This document shows positions 8,467-16,744 of a stretch of DNA of 64,000 bases, in pieces. Every line of letters begins with the position of its first letter. The first letter of the stretch is position 1. The stretch spans positions 2,232,001-2,296,000 of the forward strand of contig NZ_CP035130.1 in assembly GCF_004101785.1 (NCBI RefSeq), read 5' to 3'. The notes below the pieces were generated by a model. It did not search any database and had not been told where the DNA came from. It worked only from the letters and a program-made list of their open reading frames with translations. The translations under genes and the position numbers were made by a program. This DNA is from Gudongella oleilytica (GTDB lineage Bacteria; Bacillota; Clostridia; Tissierellales; Tissierellaceae).

Positions 8467-9426
8467 TTACTTAAATTCCTTCATTATCCTTACAGCTTCC
8501 TCTATATACTCATCAGCCAGCCTCAAAATATTGCTGTCCACCTTCATCCCATTGTCCCTTATGGCAGCCATATAGTCGTAAACAAAACCGGTGGATACTA
8601 AGCCTTCATTGGCTCCAAAAGACTCATAGGCTTTGTATATATTCTCAAAAATAATGTTGTTATCATATGCAGCAAGAGGAGAGTTGGGCAGTCCCTTCAT
8701 GAAGGCCGTAAGTCTTTCTTCATAAATGTCAACAAGCTCCTCATGTCTTGGACCTGAAATGTACCTGTTCATGTAGCTTTCCAGATTTATAATCCTCTGA
8801 CCAAGCTCATCAAAGCTAATTAACAAGGAACCGTCAAGATATGGCGGCGAGTCTGAGTCTTCAGCCATCAGCTCGATATACTCCCTCCACTCATCGGTCA
8901 GCTTATCCCCGTATTGCAGCAGTGATATGTAGTCTATGACAGGCTCTATCATTCCCTCAGTTGACATCAGCTTATAATGACCATTATAAGCCTTGGTTAC
9001 TAATTCCTTAAGCTCTGCGTTCCTGATGTCATCGATCATGGCTTCCTTGAGGAACAGATCCTGGCCAACTAACTCGATCAGCTCATTATCCTTATCTATA
9101 GAACCAATTTCTGTCCTTAAGCCATCAAGGCCTTTTTTCAAGGCGGCTTCCAGATTATCCACCATGGTGCTGACCTCTAAAGGACCCAGCTTTGCAATAT
9201 TTTCATGGATATACTCCTTTATATCAAGCACATGTGGATCCTTGCTGATCAGCTCATTGAATCCATCCATTATCGCTTTCTTCTCGTTTTCCTCAGCTTC
9301 CTCGACTGGCTGCTGCACCAGTGGTGTGTTTGGCTCCTCTACCGGTTCATCCTTCTTCTTGCAGCCTGCAAAAACTACTGTCAATACCAATACAAACACA
9401 AGAAAAATCAAAGCCTTCTTTTTCAT
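8467..9426 (-). CDS. Lipoprotein of unknown function
   Basis: A 319-residue protein with a lipoprotein signal: MKKKALIFLVFVLVLTVVFAG followed by Cys22, then a charged Lys tract and a Glu/Pro-rich linker to about residue 45. The rest is predicted mostly helical and acidic, with no motif I recognise. It should be anchored on the outer face of the cytoplasmic membrane. An AGGGAGGTG ribosome site precedes the ATG. It stands alone between two terminators. Function unknown. Confidence 0.8.
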   Translation of the reverse strand: MKKKALIFLVFVLVLTVVFAGCKKKDEPVEEPNTPLVQQPVEEAEENEKKAIMDGFNELISKDPHVLDIKEYIHENIAKLGPLEVSTMVDNLEAALKKGLDGLRTEIGSIDKDNELIELVGQDLFLKEAMIDDIRNAELKELVTKAYNGHYKLMSTEGMIEPVIDYISLLQYGDKLTDEWREYIELMAEDSDSPPYLDGSLLISFDELGQRIINLESYMNRYISGPRHEELVDIYEERLTAFMKGLPNSPLAAYDNNIIFENIYKAYESFGANEGLVSTGFVYDYMAAIRDNGMKVDSNILRLADEYIEEAVRIMKEFK

Positions 9427-9475
9427 ATCTGCACCTCCCTTAATCAGGTTAAGCCCTACGCTTATAGTATACCCC

Positions 9476-9504
9476 CCAAAAAAGACCTCCCACGCAGAAA
9501 GTCT
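9476..9504 (-). terminator. terminator after the YtqA-like radical SAM gene
   Basis: On the minus strand AGACTTTC pairs with GGAGGTCT (8 bp including G-U pairs), followed by TTTTTTGG. It lies about 12 bases after the stop codon. Confidence 0.7.
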
Positions 9505-9515
9505 TTACAATATAA

Positions 9516-10430
9516 TTACAATTTAAATCGGCACCCTTGCTTCAAATTATTTTCCTTCATATACCTATCGATCGAGGAGATGACCCCCAGCTTATCAGCA
9601 CTCCACTCAGGCTTGTATAAAAGACTTTTTTCTCCATCTCCTGTTATCCTGTGGACCACCATATCTTCAGAAAGTCTCGTCAGGGCTTCTGAGGCCAGCT
9701 TGACATAATCTTCCTTATCCATAAGAGGAAAAGGGTCCTTCTTATATAATCCATAGAGATCGGTATCTCTTTGGATATACAGTGAATGAAGCTTGATCCC
9801 CCAGGTCCCGGTTTTTGCAACATGGTCAACCGATTCAAGTATTTTCTCACTGGTTTCGCCTGGAAGTCCAAGTATAAGGTGTGTGACTGTACGAAGCTTT
9901 CTTTCCTTTAATTTTTCTACTGCCTCATCATAAGCAGAAAGAGGATACCTTCTGCGTATCAAGCTTGCTGTGTCTTGATGGATTGTCTGAAGTCCAAGCT
10001 CGACCCATAGGTACGTTCGCCTATTGAGCTCCTCAAGATAGTCGAGAACATCCTCGGGCAGGCAGTCAGGTCTGGTGGCTATAGCAAGACCTACTATCCC
10101 AGGATTCGCCAGTGCTTCATCATATAGCTCCTTAAGCCTGTCCAAAGGAGCATAGGTATTTGTGAAGGACTGAAAGTATGCAATGTACTTACTTGCTCCC
10201 CACTTTTTATAGTTGTCTAAGGTCTGGAATCTTATCTGCTCTGAAATGGGTATTTTTTTATGGGTGAACTCACCTGCACCTCTTTCGCCGCAATATATGC
10301 AGCCTCTGTTTCCAAGTCTGCCGTCTCTGTTCGGACATGTGAATCCTCCATCCAGAGCAAGCTTTCCCACCTTCTCACCAAATACCCGTCTTAGCTCTGA
10401 GCTAAGATTTGTGTATCTTTTCCCATCCAT
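9516..10430 (-). CDS. TIGR01212-family (YtqA-like) radical SAM protein
   Basis: A 304-residue radical SAM enzyme. The cluster motif sits early: GGFTCPNRDGRLGNRGCIYCGERG, a CX(9)CX(2)C arrangement typical of this family rather than the usual CX3CX2C. TRPDCLPEDVLDYLEEL and ELGLQTIHQDTA follow, and HLILGLPGET marks the SAM-binding barrel. Recent work on relatives points to tRNA thiolation or related modification, but I cannot confirm it here. It begins 16 bases after the glycerate kinase stop and is probably co-transcribed with it. Confidence 0.88.
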   Translation of the reverse strand: MDGKRYTNLSSELRRVFGEKVGKLALDGGFTCPNRDGRLGNRGCIYCGERGAGEFTHKKIPISEQIRFQTLDNYKKWGASKYIAYFQSFTNTYAPLDRLKELYDEALANPGIVGLAIATRPDCLPEDVLDYLEELNRRTYLWVELGLQTIHQDTASLIRRRYPLSAYDEAVEKLKERKLRTVTHLILGLPGETSEKILESVDHVAKTGTWGIKLHSLYIQRDTDLYGLYKKDPFPLMDKEDYVKLASEALTRLSEDMVVHRITGDGEKSLLYKPEWSADKLGVISSIDRYMKENNLKQGCRFKL

Positions 10431-10446
10431 CCCCGTTGTTCTCCAT

Positions 10447-11565
10447 TCATTCCATTGTAAGCTGTACTACAGCCTCAGACATTCTTTCCAGCAGCATCCC
10501 TGCTTTATCCCATTGTATATCCGTGGGATTTTTATCGTTGTACAAAGCATAGATCCCCGAGAAGCCTCTGGTATATAGTTCGTTGTAGTTATCATCCAGA
10601 TATCCAAATAGCCCAACCAAGGGTATATGGTTTCTCTGACTCATCTGTGCAGTTGCCATCATACCCTTGTGGATTTTATCCAGGCTCCCTGCCTTCCCGG
10701 CACCGGTTATGACCAGGTCTGCTGACCTGATATCGTCATCTGCTCCAGTTATTATCCTGAATGCTTCCACAAATGATATTATATCAGCTTTTAAAAATGC
10801 CACAAGCCCGGCACCGGTTCCTCCTCCTGCTCCTGTACCTCTTATCTTTTCCACATCGACTCCGGTAGCTTTTTCTACCTCAATGGCATAGTTTCTCAAC
10901 CCTCTGTCAAGAGATTGTACCATAAGTGGACTTGCGCCCTTTAATGGTCCATATCCATAAGCTATCCCCCGTACTCCGGAGTACAGGTTTATATAGTCTG
11001 TAACAAGTGTGAAACTGCACTCCTTAAGCCTTTCGTCTGCGGATTTTTCATCGATGGACCTTATGGCATACAGACCCTTGCCATTTAATGGTACCGATTC
11101 TCCATCACTTCCAAAGAATCTGTATCCGATGGCAGAAAGAATACCAATCCCGCCATCATTCGTTGCAGTTCCCTTCGTAAATATGAAGAACTCTCTCAAA
11201 CCCCGATCAAGAGCATCTAAAATTAGCTGTCCTGTTCCGAAAGTGGATGTAAGAAGCGGATTTCTCTCCTCTTCGGTAAGTCTCCCAAGACCTGAGGCTT
11301 GCTTCAGATCTATTAGGGTAAACTTGTCACGAAAGACTCCATAGCTTGCCTTGATAGATCTGCCCAATGGATCTGAAGCATCCGCTTCGATTAGTGTTCC
11401 TCCAAAGGCTGTCAACTGTTCAAGCGGATCATCACCTTTAAGAAGAGGGTATAATTTGATCTCTGCTTCAGGAGCTGCCCTTCTTATTCCCTTTTCTATA
11501 TGATCTGCCATTTCCTTTGGCGTCATCCTTTCCCGGATTCCGCAGGGAGCTACTACGATCTTCAT
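10447..11565 (-). CDS. Glycerate kinase (GlxK/GarK family)
   Basis: A 372-residue enzyme phosphorylating D-glycerate, linking serine, glyoxylate or sugar-acid breakdown to glycolysis. Family landmarks are the N-terminal VVAPCGIRERMTPKEMADHIEKGI, IDLKQASGLGRL near residue 85, TFGTGQLILDALDRG near 110, TATNDGGIGILSAIGY near 135, and the glycine-rich IRGTGAGGGTGAGLVAFL near 245. Family length is normal (370-380). It is probably co-transcribed with the radical SAM gene downstream. Whether it makes 2- or 3-phosphoglycerate cannot be settled from sequence alone. Confidence 0.92.
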   Translation of the reverse strand: MKIVVAPCGIRERMTPKEMADHIEKGIRRAAPEAEIKLYPLLKGDDPLEQLTAFGGTLIEADASDPLGRSIKASYGVFRDKFTLIDLKQASGLGRLTEEERNPLLTSTFGTGQLILDALDRGLREFFIFTKGTATNDGGIGILSAIGYRFFGSDGESVPLNGKGLYAIRSIDEKSADERLKECSFTLVTDYINLYSGVRGIAYGYGPLKGASPLMVQSLDRGLRNYAIEVEKATGVDVEKIRGTGAGGGTGAGLVAFLKADIISFVEAFRIITGADDDIRSADLVITGAGKAGSLDKIHKGMMATAQMSQRNHIPLVGLFGYLDDNYNELYTRGFSGIYALYNDKNPTDIQWDKAGMLLERMSEAVVQLTME

Positions 11566-11625
11566 ATTACCAAGCCCTCTCTTTTCACTATGAGGACATA
11601 TTACCCCAATAAATCATTTTCTACA

Positions 11626-11654
11626 CTAAAAAGACGGGATCAGATCCCGTCTTT
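11626..11654 (-). terminator. terminator after the flavodiiron gene
   Basis: A perfect 11-bp stem (AAAGACGGGAT / ATCCCGTCTTT) with a 3-base loop. On the minus strand it ends in TTTTTAG, 8 bases past the flavodiiron stop codon. Confidence 0.9.
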
Positions 11655-11661
11655 GGAATAT

Positions 11662-12852
11662 TTATTTGAAGCTCTTTGCAAAGCTCTTGCCGAATTCGAA
11701 ACACTCTGCTTTTGCCGATTGGTCCGGATTCCAAAGAGCCTTGATTCCCGGCTGGACTATCTCGAAGCCCGAAGCTTCAAGTCTGTCAGATAGTATCTGG
11801 ACTGACTCACCGCTCCAACCGTAAGAGCCGAAGCTGGATGCCTTTTTGTTCTTGAAGTCAAGACCCCTGATCATATCCAATATCCCGCCTACAGCATGCT
11901 GGATACTCTTGTTCACAGTTGATGATCCGAAAAGAACTCCCTTTGATTTGAATATCTCAGCTATGATATCGTTCTTGTCAGTTATTGCAGCGTTGAACAG
12001 TTTGACCGTAACCTCGGGATCCTCCTCGCGGATGCCCTCTGCAATAGCCTCTGCCATACGTCTGGTACCATGCCACATAGAGTCATACACCAAGGATATC
12101 TGGTTTTCCTGATAATCATTTGCCCATTCAAGATACTTATGGACTATCTGTGCAGGATCATCCCTCCATATTATACCGTGTGACGTTGCGATCATGCTAA
12201 GTGGAAGGTTGAAGCTCAATACCTCATTTATCTTCATGGTGACAAGCTTGCTGAATGGAGTCAGTATGTTTGCATAGTATTTAAGGGCTTCAACATAAAG
12301 CTCGCACTGATCCACCTTGTCGTTATACATAAACTCAGATGCGTAGTGCTGGCCGAAGGCGTCGTTGGAGAAAAGGATATTGTCCCCGCTCATATAAGTC
12401 ATCATGCTGTCAGGCCAGTGAAGCATCCTTGCTTCCACAAAGGTTAAGGTTGAATCTCCGATTTCAAGCGTATCCCCTGTTTTAACCTCTACAAAGTTCC
12501 AGTCCTCGTGGTAGTGGCCTTCGAGTATCTTTCTTCCGTTCTTCGTACAGTAAACAGGCGTCCCTGGGATCTCCTTAAGCAATAGGGGGAGAGCGCCGCT
12601 GTGGTCGCTTTCACCGTGCTGAGCTATGATGTAGTCGATTTCCTTCAGGTCGATCTCTCTTTTCAAATTTGCGATGAATTCATGAGCATAAGGCTCCCAA
12701 ACTGTGTCGATAAGTACTGTCTTCTTGTCTCTGATAAGATAGGAGTTATAGGAGGTACCCTTATCTGTTGAGTACTCGTCTCCATGGAAACGTCTCAGTT
12801 CCCAGTCGATTTTGCCTACCCAGGTGACCTTGTCTGTCATTTTAAAACTCAT
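11662..12852 (-). CDS. Flavodiiron protein (NO and/or O2 reductase), FprA type
   Basis: A 396-residue two-domain protein. Residues 1-250 form a metallo-beta-lactamase-like diiron domain with the HGESDHSGALP ligand set near 79, HWPDSMMTYM near 145 and SHGIIWRDDP near 226. Residues 252-396 form a flavodoxin domain with the FMN loop YDSMWHGTRRMA and the late SFGSYGWSGES. Such proteins reduce O2 to water or NO to N2O in anaerobes, receiving electrons from rubredoxin. No fused rubredoxin is present. It is divergent from a hemerythrin gene across 90 bases and is followed by a strong terminator. Confidence 0.94.
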   Translation of the reverse strand: MSFKMTDKVTWVGKIDWELRRFHGDEYSTDKGTSYNSYLIRDKKTVLIDTVWEPYAHEFIANLKREIDLKEIDYIIAQHGESDHSGALPLLLKEIPGTPVYCTKNGRKILEGHYHEDWNFVEVKTGDTLEIGDSTLTFVEARMLHWPDSMMTYMSGDNILFSNDAFGQHYASEFMYNDKVDQCELYVEALKYYANILTPFSKLVTMKINEVLSFNLPLSMIATSHGIIWRDDPAQIVHKYLEWANDYQENQISLVYDSMWHGTRRMAEAIAEGIREEDPEVTVKLFNAAITDKNDIIAEIFKSKGVLFGSSTVNKSIQHAVGGILDMIRGLDFKNKKASSFGSYGWSGESVQILSDRLEASGFEIVQPGIKALWNPDQSAKAECFEFGKSFAKSFK

Positions 12853-12942
12853 AACAAAACCTCCTCTTTTTTATTACTCTATTGTTATACACATTACATA
12901 TTGGGTAACATCAATACGATCAAACATATGTGGGGTGTCGAT

Positions 12943-13500
12943 ATGAAATCAATTGATATTATGGTTAATGAGCACGAAAATATACGAAGAATGCTAAAGG
13001 TTGTCAGAGAAATCTCTTACAGGGTCCTTACTAATGGAGACTTCAGTCTTGAGGACTTTGGCCCAGTCACGGATTTTATAAAAAATTATGCTGATAAGCT
13101 CCACCACGGAAAAGAAGAGGACATACTGTTTGAAGCGATGAACTCCGAGATCCAGAAGCTTGCCAAATCAGGTGCTATAACCGGGATGTACATTGAGCAC
13201 GACCAGGGCAGGTTGTTTATAGCAAATCTTCTCAAGGGAGTTGAGGCATTTAGGGCTGGAGAAGATCGGGCAAGGCTCGATATTATTGCCAATGCCATAG
13301 CCTATACTGACCTACTTGACAGACATATAGAGAAAGAGAATACTGCCCTATACAAATTCGCCCAGAATATGCTTAGCCATGAAACCAAGCAAAAGGTCGA
13401 TGCAGACTGCGAAATAGTTGAAAAAAAGGCTCTGGATGATGGTATCCAGAATCATTCTCTCTCCAGCTTGAAGTCTCTTGAGGATAAATATCTAGGTTAG
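12943..13500 (+). CDS. Hemerythrin-domain protein
   Basis: A 185-residue helical protein of the hemerythrin HHE family. The diiron ligands are visible in order: NEHENIRRM near residue 10, HHGKEEDILFEAM near 53, IEHDQGRLF near 82 and RHIEKENTALYKF near 128. It should bind a non-heme diiron site and O2 or NO, or act in iron handling. The ATG at 12943 has a GGGGTG site 5-6 bases upstream; longer in-frame extensions lack a site and would run back into the divergent flavodiiron gene. The shared 90-base intergenic region suggests joint control with that gene. Confidence 0.9.
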   Translation: MKSIDIMVNEHENIRRMLKVVREISYRVLTNGDFSLEDFGPVTDFIKNYADKLHHGKEEDILFEAMNSEIQKLAKSGAITGMYIEHDQGRLFIANLLKGVEAFRAGEDRARLDIIANAIAYTDLLDRHIEKENTALYKFAQNMLSHETKQKVDADCEIVEKKALDDGIQNHSLSSLKSLEDKYLG

Positions 13501-13508
13501 TGGACATC

Positions 13509-13534
13509 AAAGCCCTTAAGGGGCTTTTTGTTTT
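13509..13534 (+). terminator. terminator after the hemerythrin gene
   Basis: AAAGCCC - TTAAG - GGGCTTT, 7 bp, followed by TTGTTTTGCTTT. It may also work in reverse for the crp/fnr gene that ends at 13538. Confidence 0.8.
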
Positions 13535-13537
13535 GCT

Positions 13538-14212
13538 TTACTGGATATCCTCAAGACCTTCCCGGTTTATGATCCTTATCCCTCTATGTCCAACCAGCTC
13601 TATCAAGCCCTGATCCTGAAAGGCTGTCAACTTTCGTGAAAGAGTCTCCTGGCTCATTCCAAGGTGAGATGCCCAATCTCCCTTGCTCATCTGAAGCTTT
13701 ACAATATCCTCTGTATCCATTTGCAGGATACTCTTGGCAACACGTTTTTCAACCGATGAAAGGCTTATGTCTTCCACAAGAGCTTCAGCTTTCTGGAGCC
13801 TTTGGCTTAACTCCTCCAATATTTTGAAGGCTATCGAAGGAAATCTTGCCATGAGAGATTTGATGTCCTGACCGTCTATCTTACACATTATGGTCTTCTC
13901 AATAGCTATGGCGCTGTCTGATGCGGGCTCGCGGTTGAAGATAGCAAGTTCACCGATGAATTGCCCTGGACCAAGCACTCTTATTATCTGCTCCTTGCCT
14001 GATTCATTGAGTCTCACTATCTTTACCCTTCCCTTGTGGATTACGTAGAGGCTGTCAGTAAGAAATCCAGCTGAGTAGATGGTGTCGCCTTTGTCCAACT
14101 CTTTCTCTGAGGTTATCATTGCGATCTCCAACATCTCATCTTTTGTCAGATTGCTGAATATTGGAACCATTTCTATACAGTTTTGTCCTCTATCACCGCA
14201 ATTACATTTCAT
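13538..14212 (-). CDS. Crp/Fnr-family transcriptional regulator with a possible N-terminal Cys cluster
   Basis: A 224-residue regulator. It has a cyclic-nucleotide-binding-like domain (residues 14-130: GRVKIVRLNESGKEQIIRVL, GQFIGELAIF) and a C-terminal winged helix with recognition helix SQETLSRKL, which keeps the Glu-x-x-Ser-Arg set that FNR uses on TTGAT-type half-sites. Cys3, Cys5 and Cys12 plus Cys110 resemble, without matching exactly, the four cysteines that hold the FNR [4Fe-4S] sensor. The ATG at 14212 is 7 bases after AGGAGA; an ATG two codons earlier overlaps the ATPase stop but is too close to that site. Last gene of the HMA-ATPase operon, which has an FNR-like palindrome in its promoter. 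Confidence 0.88.
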   Translation of the reverse strand: MKCNCGDRGQNCIEMVPIFSNLTKDEMLEIAMITSEKELDKGDTIYSAGFLTDSLYVIHKGRVKIVRLNESGKEQIIRVLGPGQFIGELAIFNREPASDSAIAIEKTIMCKIDGQDIKSLMARFPSIAFKILEELSQRLQKAEALVEDISLSSVEKRVAKSILQMDTEDIVKLQMSKGDWASHLGMSQETLSRKLTAFQDQGLIELVGHRGIRIINREGLEDIQ

Positions 14213-14214
14213 GA

Positions 14215-16095
14215 TCATTCTCCTGTCTGAAGTACCTTCTTCCTGCTGCTTCCCTTATCTCCAAAGCCCAGAAGCCTCACTGCATTTATTATAACCAGAA
14301 GAACACTCATTTCATGAACAAGCATCCCTAAGGATAGGTTCACAGTCTTTACCAAAACACCCATTAAGAGTAATGCTGCTACTGCTATGGCAAAGTATAT
14401 GTTTTGCTTCATATTTCTAACCGTTGCCCTGCTCAGTCCGATAGCGTGGGAAAGCTTTCTTATCTCCTCGCTCATCAGAATTACATCGGCAGTCTCCATT
14501 GCGACATCCTTCCCGGCACCTCCGACTGCGATCCCAAGCTCTGCAGATGCAAGGGCGGGAGCATCGTTGACTCCGTCACCCACCATCCCTGCGGGACCAT
14601 ATTTCTCCTGAAGCTCCATCAATACCCTCACCTTATCCTGAGGAAGAAGCTCAGCATAGTATCCGTCCAGCTCCAATTCCTTGGCGATTGCTTTTGCTGC
14701 TCTTTCGTTGTCTCCGGTAAGCATTACCACTTTACTAATGCCTTGTTCCTTAAGATTCTTTATAAGCTTCTTTGCATCCTCACGAACTACATCAGCTATG
14801 GCTATGATACCCAATACATTCCCCTCTGCCCCAACTATAACTGCAGTCTGTCCCTTATCCTCCTCGGATCGGAGGATCTCCTCGTACTTTTCAAGATCAT
14901 AACCATTCTCATTGAATAGCTTTCTATTGCCAAGCAGGTAAACCTGGCGCTCTATTTTAGCCCTTATCCCCTGTCCGGTAACCATTTCGGCTTCTTCCGG
15001 GTGTCCTTCTATTGACCCCAGCTGCTCACTTGCATAGTTGATTATTGCTCTGCCCAGGGGATGCTCAGAATAGCCCTCCCCAATAGCCGCTATCCTCAAA
15101 AGCTCATTCTTCTCTATTCCAAATGCTGCCACTTCAGTTACAGTAGGCTTCCCAATTGTCAGGGTTCCGGTCTTGTCAAAGGCAATGACCTTTATTGTTC
15201 CAAGCTTTTCCATTATTTCTCCGCCCTTTACAAGTACTCCGTGCTTTGCGCCATTTCCAATACCTGCAACTATGGAGACCGGAGTGGAAATCACCAGTGC
15301 TCCCGGACAGGCAATTACAAGAAGCGTAAGCGAAAGCACCAAATCTCTGGTAAAAAAGTATAATGCAGCTGCAAGGACTATGATCCCTGGAGTATAATAT
15401 CTTGAGAATCTCTCCAGAAACTTCTGGGTCTTGGCTTTTTTATCCTGAGCTTCCTCAACCATTTCCAATATCCTGGCAAAAGTTGTGTCGTCTCCAATTT
15501 TGTCAGCTCTTATTTTCAGATATCCTGACTCCACTATGGTCCCCGAAAATACTCCATCCTCCACTTCCTTGTTTAATGGCAGGGATTCCCCTGTGATTGC
15601 GGCCTGATTGACATAAGCATTCCCCTCGACTATTGTACCGTCTACTGAGATTTTTTCTCCAGGCTTTACTATTACTATGTCTCCTTCTATAACATCCTCG
15701 GGGTCAAGCTCAATCTCTGTCCCGTCACGAATAACTCTGGCTGTGTCAGGTGCAAGATCCAGAAGTGCTTTTATTGATGATCTGGTCTTTTCTATGGTTC
15801 TTGACTCAAGATAATCTCCAAACATAAACAGGAAGGTAACAGCTGCGGCTTCCCAGTATTCCCCAATAAAAAGCGCTCCGGTAACTGCGATGGTAACCAG
15901 GGCATCTATCCCGACGATTCTATACTTAAGTGCCTCAAAGGCTTTCTTGAATATCGGTATCCCTGCAACAGCTGTTGTTGCGAGCATAAATACTATAGTC
16001 AGAGGATCGTAGCCCATTAGCTCCTTAAGAAGAAAAGATACAGAGACAAGAACAGCTGCCAGGATGACCTTATTCTTTTTATTTAGCTTTGGCAT
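14215..16095 (-). CDS. Heavy-metal translocating P1B-type ATPase with a CPG motif
   Basis: A 626-residue pump without its own metal-binding domain. All catalytic motifs are present: TGES near residue 185 (actuator), DKTGTLT near 315 (phosphorylation), HPLGRAI near 360, TGDN near 465 and GDGVNDAPAL near 515. The intramembrane metal motif reads CPG instead of CPC (LLVIACPGALVIST near 260), confirmed from the codons TGT CCG GGA. The last helix carries HEMSVLLVIINAVRLL, similar to the HEGS/T signature of P1B-4 pumps. Metal specificity (Fe, Co, Zn or Cd) is therefore open. The ATG at 16095 follows AGGGGTG; the operon is HMA protein, ATPase, Crp/Fnr. Confidence 0.9.
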   Translation of the reverse strand: MPKLNKKNKVILAAVLVSVSFLLKELMGYDPLTIVFMLATTAVAGIPIFKKAFEALKYRIVGIDALVTIAVTGALFIGEYWEAAAVTFLFMFGDYLESRTIEKTRSSIKALLDLAPDTARVIRDGTEIELDPEDVIEGDIVIVKPGEKISVDGTIVEGNAYVNQAAITGESLPLNKEVEDGVFSGTIVESGYLKIRADKIGDDTTFARILEMVEEAQDKKAKTQKFLERFSRYYTPGIIVLAAALYFFTRDLVLSLTLLVIACPGALVISTPVSIVAGIGNGAKHGVLVKGGEIMEKLGTIKVIAFDKTGTLTIGKPTVTEVAAFGIEKNELLRIAAIGEGYSEHPLGRAIINYASEQLGSIEGHPEEAEMVTGQGIRAKIERQVYLLGNRKLFNENGYDLEKYEEILRSEEDKGQTAVIVGAEGNVLGIIAIADVVREDAKKLIKNLKEQGISKVVMLTGDNERAAKAIAKELELDGYYAELLPQDKVRVLMELQEKYGPAGMVGDGVNDAPALASAELGIAVGGAGKDVAMETADVILMSEEIRKLSHAIGLSRATVRNMKQNIYFAIAVAALLLMGVLVKTVNLSLGMLVHEMSVLLVIINAVRLLGFGDKGSSRKKVLQTGE

Positions 16096-16108
16096 ATCCC
16101 TCACACCC

Positions 16109-16324
16109 CTATTTTTCCTTCAATACCTCGAAACCCAATCTGGCAATTTTATTCTTTATTGTCTCTGAATCAACGATACTTTCATCATAGGTCAGCTTGA
16201 TCTTTGAGGTATTGAAAAATACCTCGTACTCCTCCACTCCCTCTGTTTGTTTGAGCATCCCCCCCAGCTTCATAGTACATGATGGACATGTTAGTGTTTC
16301 CAATTGATATGTTTTCTTTATCAT
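16109..16324 (-). CDS. Small HMA-domain metal-binding protein (metallochaperone-like)
   Basis: A 71-residue ferredoxin-like-fold heavy-metal-associated domain with the ligand pair LTCPSCTMKL (CxxC, residues 12-15), followed by EGVEEYEVFFNTSKIKLTYDE. It replaces the HMA domain missing from the ATPase that starts 13 bases downstream and probably delivers metal to it or regulates it. It is the first gene of the three-gene operon, preceded by GGAGG, a TATAAT box and an FNR-like palindrome. Confidence 0.88.
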   Translation of the reverse strand: MIKKTYQLETLTCPSCTMKLGGMLKQTEGVEEYEVFFNTSKIKLTYDESIVDSETIKNKIARLGFEVLKEK

Positions 16325-16383
16325 TTTTATCTCCTCCTTGTTTTTCTATTGATTATACTGTAGCATCTGGTTTTATATATTAC

Positions 16384-16399
16384 TTTGACCTGGGTCAAA
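16384..16399. promoter_or_regulatory. FNR-like operator upstream of the HMA-ATPase-Crp operon
   Basis: TTTGACCTGGGTCAAA, 7-base perfect arms. The core TTGAC-N4-GTCAA matches the FNR pattern TTGAT-N4-ATCAA apart from the T-to-C change. A minus-strand TATAAT at 16352-16357 would place it around -46 from the transcription start, with no good -35 box. The operon encodes a Crp/Fnr protein with an FNR-like recognition helix, so autoregulation is likely. Confidence 0.72.
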
Positions 16400-16519
16400 A
16401 TTTATAAATCAATTTGAATTTTGCTTAATTTTTTTCCATCTCCCAATTTGTTTCGCAATAGCCAATCTTAAGTGCTTCCAATTGCTGTGCTATAATATTT
16501 TAGAAAGGATGGGATATAT

Positions 16520-16732
16520 ATGAGCTATCTTTTAATGGCTGCTATTGGATACCTTATCGGCTGCCTTCAGTTTGCATATATTTTTGGACGAGTGTTTAGA
16601 GGAATCGACATAATGACCCTGGGGATGACAATCCAAAGTGTGCTTAAGCACCTGCCTAATCTGAAGCGGATTTCAATGGGAGAGGAAAATGGCCTGAGAG
16701 GGACAATAATAAGAAAACGGAGCCATCATTAG
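16520..16732 (+). pseudogene. plsY-like (glycerol-3-phosphate acyltransferase) remnant, frameshifted
   Basis: The first 35 residues (GYLIGCLQFAYIFGRVFRGIDIMTLG) match the N-terminus of the PlsY acyltransferase family, but the rest does not. Reading one base out of phase after the ggg at 16620 gives G-D-D-N-P, as in the conserved G-x-G/D-N-P-G-A block, and then a stop. So one base seems to have been lost and the remaining ~150 codons are gone. A TATAAT box (16491-16496) and a GGATGGG ribosome site remain. A short novel protein cannot be excluded, but decay is the simpler reading. Confidence 0.65.
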
Positions 16733-16739
16733 CTCCGTT
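16711..16739 (-). terminator. terminator after the DEAD-box helicase gene
   Basis: A perfect 8-bp stem AACGGAGC / GCTCCGTT with an 8-base loop, running into TTTTCTT on the minus strand. It lies just beyond the helicase stop codon. Confidence 0.82.
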
Positions 16740-16744
16740 GGTTG

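Noticed and set aside
12903-12919. Full HcpR operator in the flavodiiron-hemerythrin gap
   Set aside because: Only one half-site matches; the other side (CAATACG) does not pair.
13538-14212. Crp/Fnr protein as the direct HcpR for the GTAACA sites
   Set aside because: Its recognition helix carries the ExxSR set of FNR, which suits TTGAC/TTGAT half-sites; the palindrome before its own operon fits better. It remains a weak possibility.
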